DNA of 64,000 nt from Tubulanus polymorphus (lineage: Eukaryota; Nemertea; Palaeonemertea; Tubulaniformes; Tubulanidae), in NCBI RefSeq assembly GCF_964204645.1, contig NC_134030.1, positions 14,224,447-14,288,446 of the forward strand, written 5' to 3'. This document shows, piece by piece, positions 60,319 through 64,000 of this stretch. The translations under genes and the position numbers were made by a program. The notes beneath the pieces are model-generated. The model did not search any database. It was not told the origin of the DNA and was given only the letters and a program-made list of their open reading frames with translations. Within the stretch, counting starts at the first letter, position 1; each line of letters starts with the position of its first letter.

Positions 60319-61429
60319 ATGGGGGATAAAAAAAACTCGAAATACTGAAGAACAATATCTAAGAAATTTATATTATAATCCTGAGAGTTCGGTTGCTTAT
60401 TCTTCTGTAAAAAAACATATGGAGTCAAGTCAAACACGATCACAACAATTAGATAAGATAATCCCACAAAATTGAGTTAAATATAAAGATATAAATGAAT
60501 TTATGTTAGAACAACCAACATATACAACACATAAAAAAATTGTTAGAAAATATAAAACTCGTAAAACAATGGTACGTTATGTAGATCAACAGTGGCAACG
60601 AGATTTAATTGATATGAAAAATGTTAAGAAAGATAATGATGATTATTGGTGGATATTAAATATAATTGATATTTTTAGTCGTTATGTATGGAGCTTCCCA
60701 CTTTACAGAAAAGATGCTGTACAAACATCAAATGTTTTAAGAAAATTTCTTTCGGATGATAAACTAAAACCAGAAAAAATACAATTTGATGATGGAAAAG
60801 AATTTGATAATTCACTTGTTCATGAACTCTTAGATAATCATAATATTAAATATTTTTCAACATAATCGGATAAAAAAGCAGCAGTTGTTGAACGATTTAA
60901 TAGAACATTGAGAACAAGAATGTGGAAATATTTTACAGCAAATAATACTTGAATGGATTGATGTTTTACCAAAATTGAAAAAAGGTTATAATAATTCTTA
61001 TCATTCTTCTATTGGAATGAAACCTATTGGTGCTAGAAAATCTGAAAATGCTGAAATTGTTTGGATTAATTTATATTGAGCATTTCTTGTTTTGGTGAAC
61101 CTAAATTTAAAGTAGGTAAAAATGTTAGAATTTATAAGTATAAAAAGATATTTGACAAAGGATACGATCGAAATTTTACTAGTGAAATATATAAAATAAA
61201 AAAGGTAATAATAACAAAACCATGTGTCTAAAATTAGAAGATTTAGATGGTGAAGAAGTTGATGGATATTTTTATGAAGAAGAATTAAGTTTAAACTACT
61301 GAAAATCTAGAACAAGAATATAAAATTGAAAAAGTATTAAAAACAAAAACTGTTAATAGAAAAAAATATTCTTTAGTAAAATGGGTTGGATGGCCAGATA
61401 AATTCAATGAATGGATAATTATCGAGTAA
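60319..61429 (+). pseudogene. int: retroviral-type integrase with C-terminal chromodomain, broken
   Basis: Inserts element DNA into the chromosome. Start TATATAAATG at 60,319. The N-terminal part (about 60,340-60,500) has the NPESSVAYSSVKK block seen before Polinton integrase cores. The core frame 60,503-60,865 has the first catalytic Asp in QQWQRDLIDM (60,602), DIFSRYVW, and the second Asp in FDDGKEF (about 60,791). The catalytic Glu lies in AAVVERFNRT (about 60,885), after a stop at 60,863. The SH3-like part holds GKNVRIYKYK (about 61,115). A chromodomain follows (about 61,315-61,425: YKIEKVLKTKT, SLVKWVGWPDKFNEW), which in this family binds methylated histones and may steer insertion. Frame changes near 60,480, 60,945, 61,075 and 61,290 make it inactive. 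Confidence 0.9.
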
Positions 61430-61445
61430 AATTAAAACTATATAA

Positions 61446-62071
61446 ATGAATAAGGAATTATTTATATTTGAGCCTCATAATATGTTAATTTCTGGTGTAA
61501 CAAATTGTGGAAAAACTAATTTTATATTGAATTTATTAGAAACTATCTATAAAAACTATTTTGATAATATAGTATTATTTTGTCCAACATATGAATTTAA
61601 TCAAACTTATGATAGAAATATAACTAGAAATAATAAATTTATTGTATCAAATCCTAAACAGTAAAAGAAAATTTAGATAATTGTATTAAAATAGCAATTG
61701 ATATTTATAAAGGATCAAATACATTATTCATTATAGATGATTGTGCAAATTTACATGATTCAAAAATTAGAGATAGTGAATTATGTTATTTAGCGTTCTC
61801 TGGATGACATTTTGGGATAACAACTTGGGTTTTAAATCAAAAATATAAATGAATTGTTAAAGATTTTAGGGAGAATATTAGATTTTTAGTATTATTCTAC
61901 AATAAAGATAGGAAATCGATGAAAAATGCGCTTGAGGAAAATGATATTATTCCACATGATTTACACAATGAATATATGGATAAATTAAAAAATAATAAAA
62001 GATCAAAATTAATATTTCGATTACAACGCCCATTTAAATATGAATTTGTTTTAACTCAACTAGCTTGTTAA
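61446..62071 (+). pseudogene. FtsK/HerA-A32-type genome packaging ATPase, broken
   Basis: Drives DNA into the capsid. ATG follows ACTATATAAATG. Walker A is SGVTNCGKTNF at about residues 16-26 (61,491-61,523). Walker B is LFIIDDC near 61,723-61,743. A later SG-HFGITTWVLNQKYK block corresponds to the region containing the arginine finger, but TGA stands at the expected Arg position (61,805), with a second TGA at 61,850 and a break near 61,662. The C-terminal RLQRPFKYEF block and stop at 62,069 are clear. The last codons lie within the first tandem repeat unit. The size of about 208 codons is typical. Confidence 0.88.
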
Positions 62072-62351
62072 TCCAGTATATTTTAGTCACATTCTAGTTA
62101 AATTTTAGTTATTGGCATTTCAAACAAAAAAAAATAAATAAAAACAACAATATTTTAACTAGCCTGTTAATCTAGTATATTTGTAGTTACATTCTAGTTG
62201 AATTCTAGTTATTGGTAATTTAAACAAAAATCAAATAAAATTCAACAAAAAATAAATAAAAACAACAATATTTCAACTAGCTTGTTAATCTAGTATATTT
62301 TTAGTTACATTCTAGTTAAATTCTAGTTGAATTCTAGTTGCAACAACAAAA
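62057..62351 (+). repeat. 98-119 bp tandem repeats near right end
   Basis: Three units starting AACTAGCTTGTTAATC at 62,057, 62,155 and 62,274. Each has AGTATAT, ACATTCTAGTT and repeats of TTCTAGTT. The inverted copy is at 47,140-47,440. The first unit overlaps the ATPase stop codon and the last ends 20 bp before terminal gene 1. Could be a promoter, origin or recombination region; unknown. Confidence 0.88.
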
Positions 62352-62371
62352 CTAATTTGTTGCTTATATAA

Positions 62372-62978
62372 ATGGGAGGTGAAAAGAAAATAAAATCTAA
62401 AAATAGTGATGTTCCAATTGAAAAAACTTTGGATGATTTAGGTATAACAGAAACAAAATTAGCGTCAGATAATAATGGTGCTTTAAATGATATTACTACA
62501 AACAATAATTATGAATATTATCTTTATTGCAAACATCAATTAGAAATATTAATAGCAACTGGGAAATGTAAAAGTTTATTAGTAAATATTAAACTTATAA
62601 TGAATTAGATACAATGAAATCAGATGAAATTATTAAATTATTTAAGATTTATGAAACTGCGAGAATAGCTAGAATTAATGATGCGATATCAGAAAATGTA
62701 GTAAAAGGTCATAGTAAATTATGTAATTATGTGCTGCCAATTCAAGATGAAAATAGATTATATTCCGATTTAAAAATGATTATTTAGTTATGACCGAATT
62801 AAATAAATGGATAGGATATTTATCATTTCAATTAGGTGGATTTATGACGCTATTATCAACTGGAGTTATAACATTTTCAAATATCGAAAGTAAGAATTTT
62901 TCCACAATAAATGAGCGAAGTGGAAGAGGTGAAAGAATTAACTGTGAAGAAAAAACCGAGAACTCAGAAACAAATTGA
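62372..62978 (+). pseudogene. terminal gene 1, element A copy, broken
   Basis: Starts MGGEKKIKSKN after GCTTATATAAATG. Frame open to 62,608 (78 codons), then a one-base change. The later frame 62,790-62,978 carries the membrane helix SFQLGGFMTLLSTGVITF. The element B copy at 46,520-47,134 is unbroken over the same length, so this gene was about 200 codons. Function unknown. Confidence 0.7.
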
Positions 62979-63253
62979 ATGGTCTCGGCAATTAGGAATT
63001 AAATCACAGCAATATAAAAGCTGTAAAAGAAAAAATAAGTAATAAAAATGTTAATGAAAATGGTGAAAATATTGTTATTTCTACTCCTTCTAATAATAGA
63101 ATATTTGATAAATATCTACATTTTGCAACTGGATTTGTAATTGTATTCATTTTGATTGGGTGTAGTTGGTATAAGAAATCAAATAAAATTTATGATATTG
63201 ATAATTCTGAAACTACTAAAACTACCAAAATTCACAATAAAAAAATGGATTAA
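62911..63253 (+). pseudogene. terminal gene 2, element A copy (basic membrane protein)
   Basis: ATG 62,911 is preceded by CCACAATAAATG and lies inside gene 1 in another frame; the two overlap by about 68 bp. N-terminus VKKKPRTQKQIEWSRQLGI, then a frame break near 63,010, then an Asn-rich linker, membrane helix FATGFVIVFILIGCSWYK and a polar tail to TAA 63,251. A lysine-rich start with PRTQKQI is shared with small basic Polinton proteins near the ATPase. Confidence 0.6.
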
Positions 63254-63403
63254 TATTTTAGAAAAAAAGCAAAAAAAATAATTTCATTTTCAATTAATTA
63301 AATATCTCACTACTTTTGTCTATCTATGCGGAGCAATTAAATTATCCAGTGAGTCATTTCGGATTCTTAATATTTAATTAATTTTATTATCAATTTATTT
63401 TTT

Positions 63404-63732
63404 TTAATCAACAATTTCTAAATCATGATGACCGTCTTCATTTTTCCCATGGTAAATTATTTTAAATCCTTCTAAATCTTTTAATTCCTCTGTACTCAAT
63501 GAAACCCATTTATCAGGTAAAAATATTTTAAATTCTCGCGTTGTACTAACATTACAGTAACTTAAATTTGCTGATATTTTAACTCAATGTTTAGTTTTTA
63601 TCTTTTCTAATTTTAAAATTTTGTGTTTAATTTCTTTTGTAACATCAACTAACTTTTTTATTTCAAATTGTTTTTTTTTGCAGGTGTAATTCTGTTATTT
63701 ATTGCCGCTAAGAATGCTTTTCTATCTCCCAT
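63404..63732 (-). pseudogene. terminal gene 3, outermost, minus strand
   Basis: ATG 63,732 is preceded on the minus strand by a T-run and TTAATAAATG and lies immediately inside the terminal inverted repeat. Reads MGDRKAFLAAINNRITPA; the A-run near 63,680 shifts the frame and a TGA near 63,592 interrupts the rest, which ends DGHHDLEIVD. Homologous to 44,133-44,444. About 109 codons. No known domain. It faces terminal genes 1 and 2 convergently. Confidence 0.65.
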
Positions 63733-63816
63733 TTATTAAAAAAAAATTACTTGTGGTGATGAGCGGTGTGTCGTACTCTCGTACTCTGGTATGAAACTCT
63801 GATATTCCAATTACTG
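63733..63816 (-). repeat. right terminal inverted repeat of element A
   Basis: Reverse complement of 47,550-47,633 with gaps; ends CCAATTACT. It contains a short direct duplication TCGTACTCTCGTACTC not seen at the left end. Confidence 0.75.
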
Positions 63817-64000
63817 TTGGATATATGTCGTTCTAGATCAAAGGTCGAATGGTCATAAAAAACTAATATTAAAAGTAATTTAAAACTATAATATATTTTC
63901 ATAGCCGTGTGTATTTTATATTATAAATAAATATTTATTCTAAAATATTAATAATTTTAATTTTAAAAGCATATTGTATTAAATCATTTGGTCACGTCGC
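63817..64000. other. AT-rich flank right of element A
   Basis: No coding frame. It does not contain the rest of element B's ATPase, which would be expected if element A had simply jumped into element B. Confidence 0.5.

Larger units (their letters stand above)
47550..63816 (+). mobile_element. element A: 16.3-kb Polinton/Maverick (adintovirus-like) endogenous element
   Basis: Carries the defining Polinton gene set: protein-primed type family B polymerase, retroviral-type integrase with chromodomain, FtsK/A32 ATPase, double-jelly-roll major capsid and penton-like protein. Ends are inverted repeats (47,550-47,633 and 63,733-63,816). Length and gene set match the family's 15-20 kb. AT content is clearly higher than the host flank. 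Most large genes have stops and frameshifts. No clear 6-bp target duplication was seen, and the left neighbour is element B, so one or both ends may have been rearranged. Confidence 0.88.

Noticed and set aside
50440-61852. TGA as tryptophan (altered code) in element A
   Set aside because: Several TGA codons sit where Trp would be acceptable (50,440, 52,030, 61,850), but one replaces an expected Arg (61,805), another a Gly (about 63,592), Trp is otherwise TGG about two dozen times, and TAA stops and frameshifts are just as common. Decay explains all.
47540-63825. 6-bp target site duplication of element A
   Set aside because: Bases outside the presumed AGT..ACT ends do not match, so no duplication is claimed.

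Overview
The window is nuclear DNA of an invertebrate animal. Protein-coding gene density is very low, introns are short with GT-AG borders, and the sequence is packed with animal-type transposable elements (non-LTR retrotransposons, a Penelope-like GIY-YIG fragment, tRNA-derived SINEs, MITEs and foldback elements, long AT and CTG arrays). The repeat mix would fit a mollusc or another lophotrochozoan, but the sequence alone does not fix the species. There is no prokaryotic gene organisation and no CRISPR.

Region 1, about 1-44,100: host non-coding DNA with repeats. The only convincing host gene is a small three-exon gene on the minus strand (16,033-16,670, 139 codons, poly(A) signal 25 bp past the stop), product not recognised. 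A candidate minus-strand promoter with TATA, a CRE site and a 5' UTR exon lies at 37,220-37,480. LINE remnants lie at 1.6, 25.9 and 38.7 kb, and a Penelope-type GIY-YIG piece at 26.6 kb. An AT-rich island at 4,143-6,308, bounded by 87-bp direct repeats and a long hairpin, carries three small plus-strand genes that look viral or Polinton-like rather than host.

Region 2, about 44,116-63,816: a decayed Polinton/Maverick (adintovirus-like) endogenous element. A full-length copy (element A, about 47,550-63,816, 16.3 kb, short terminal inverted repeats) has, in order: protein-primed family B DNA polymerase with zinc-finger N-terminus and an intein; a minus-strand multi-zinc-finger gene; penton-like capsid protein; several small membrane proteins; two larger structural-type proteins of unknown role; double-jelly-roll major capsid protein; retroviral-type integrase with chromodomain; FtsK/A32-type packaging ATPase; and three small terminal genes. 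Nearly every gene begins with the same AT-rich block running into the start codon (TATATAAATG or TAAATAAATG), often after a T-run. Immediately to the left, 44,116-47,549 is an inverted copy of the right end of the same element type (ATPase tail, tandem repeats and three terminal genes), itself broken by a 1.6-kb insertion. Most larger genes carry stops and frameshifts, so this is a fossil rather than an active virus.

The capsid proteins and ATPase would have built and filled a particle, the polymerase would have copied the linear genome, and the integrase would have inserted it into host chromatin. The most interesting items are the intein in polymerase motif C, the shared start-codon promoter grammar, the inverted head-to-head arrangement, and the small 4.1-6.3 kb cassette that appears to use the same grammar.
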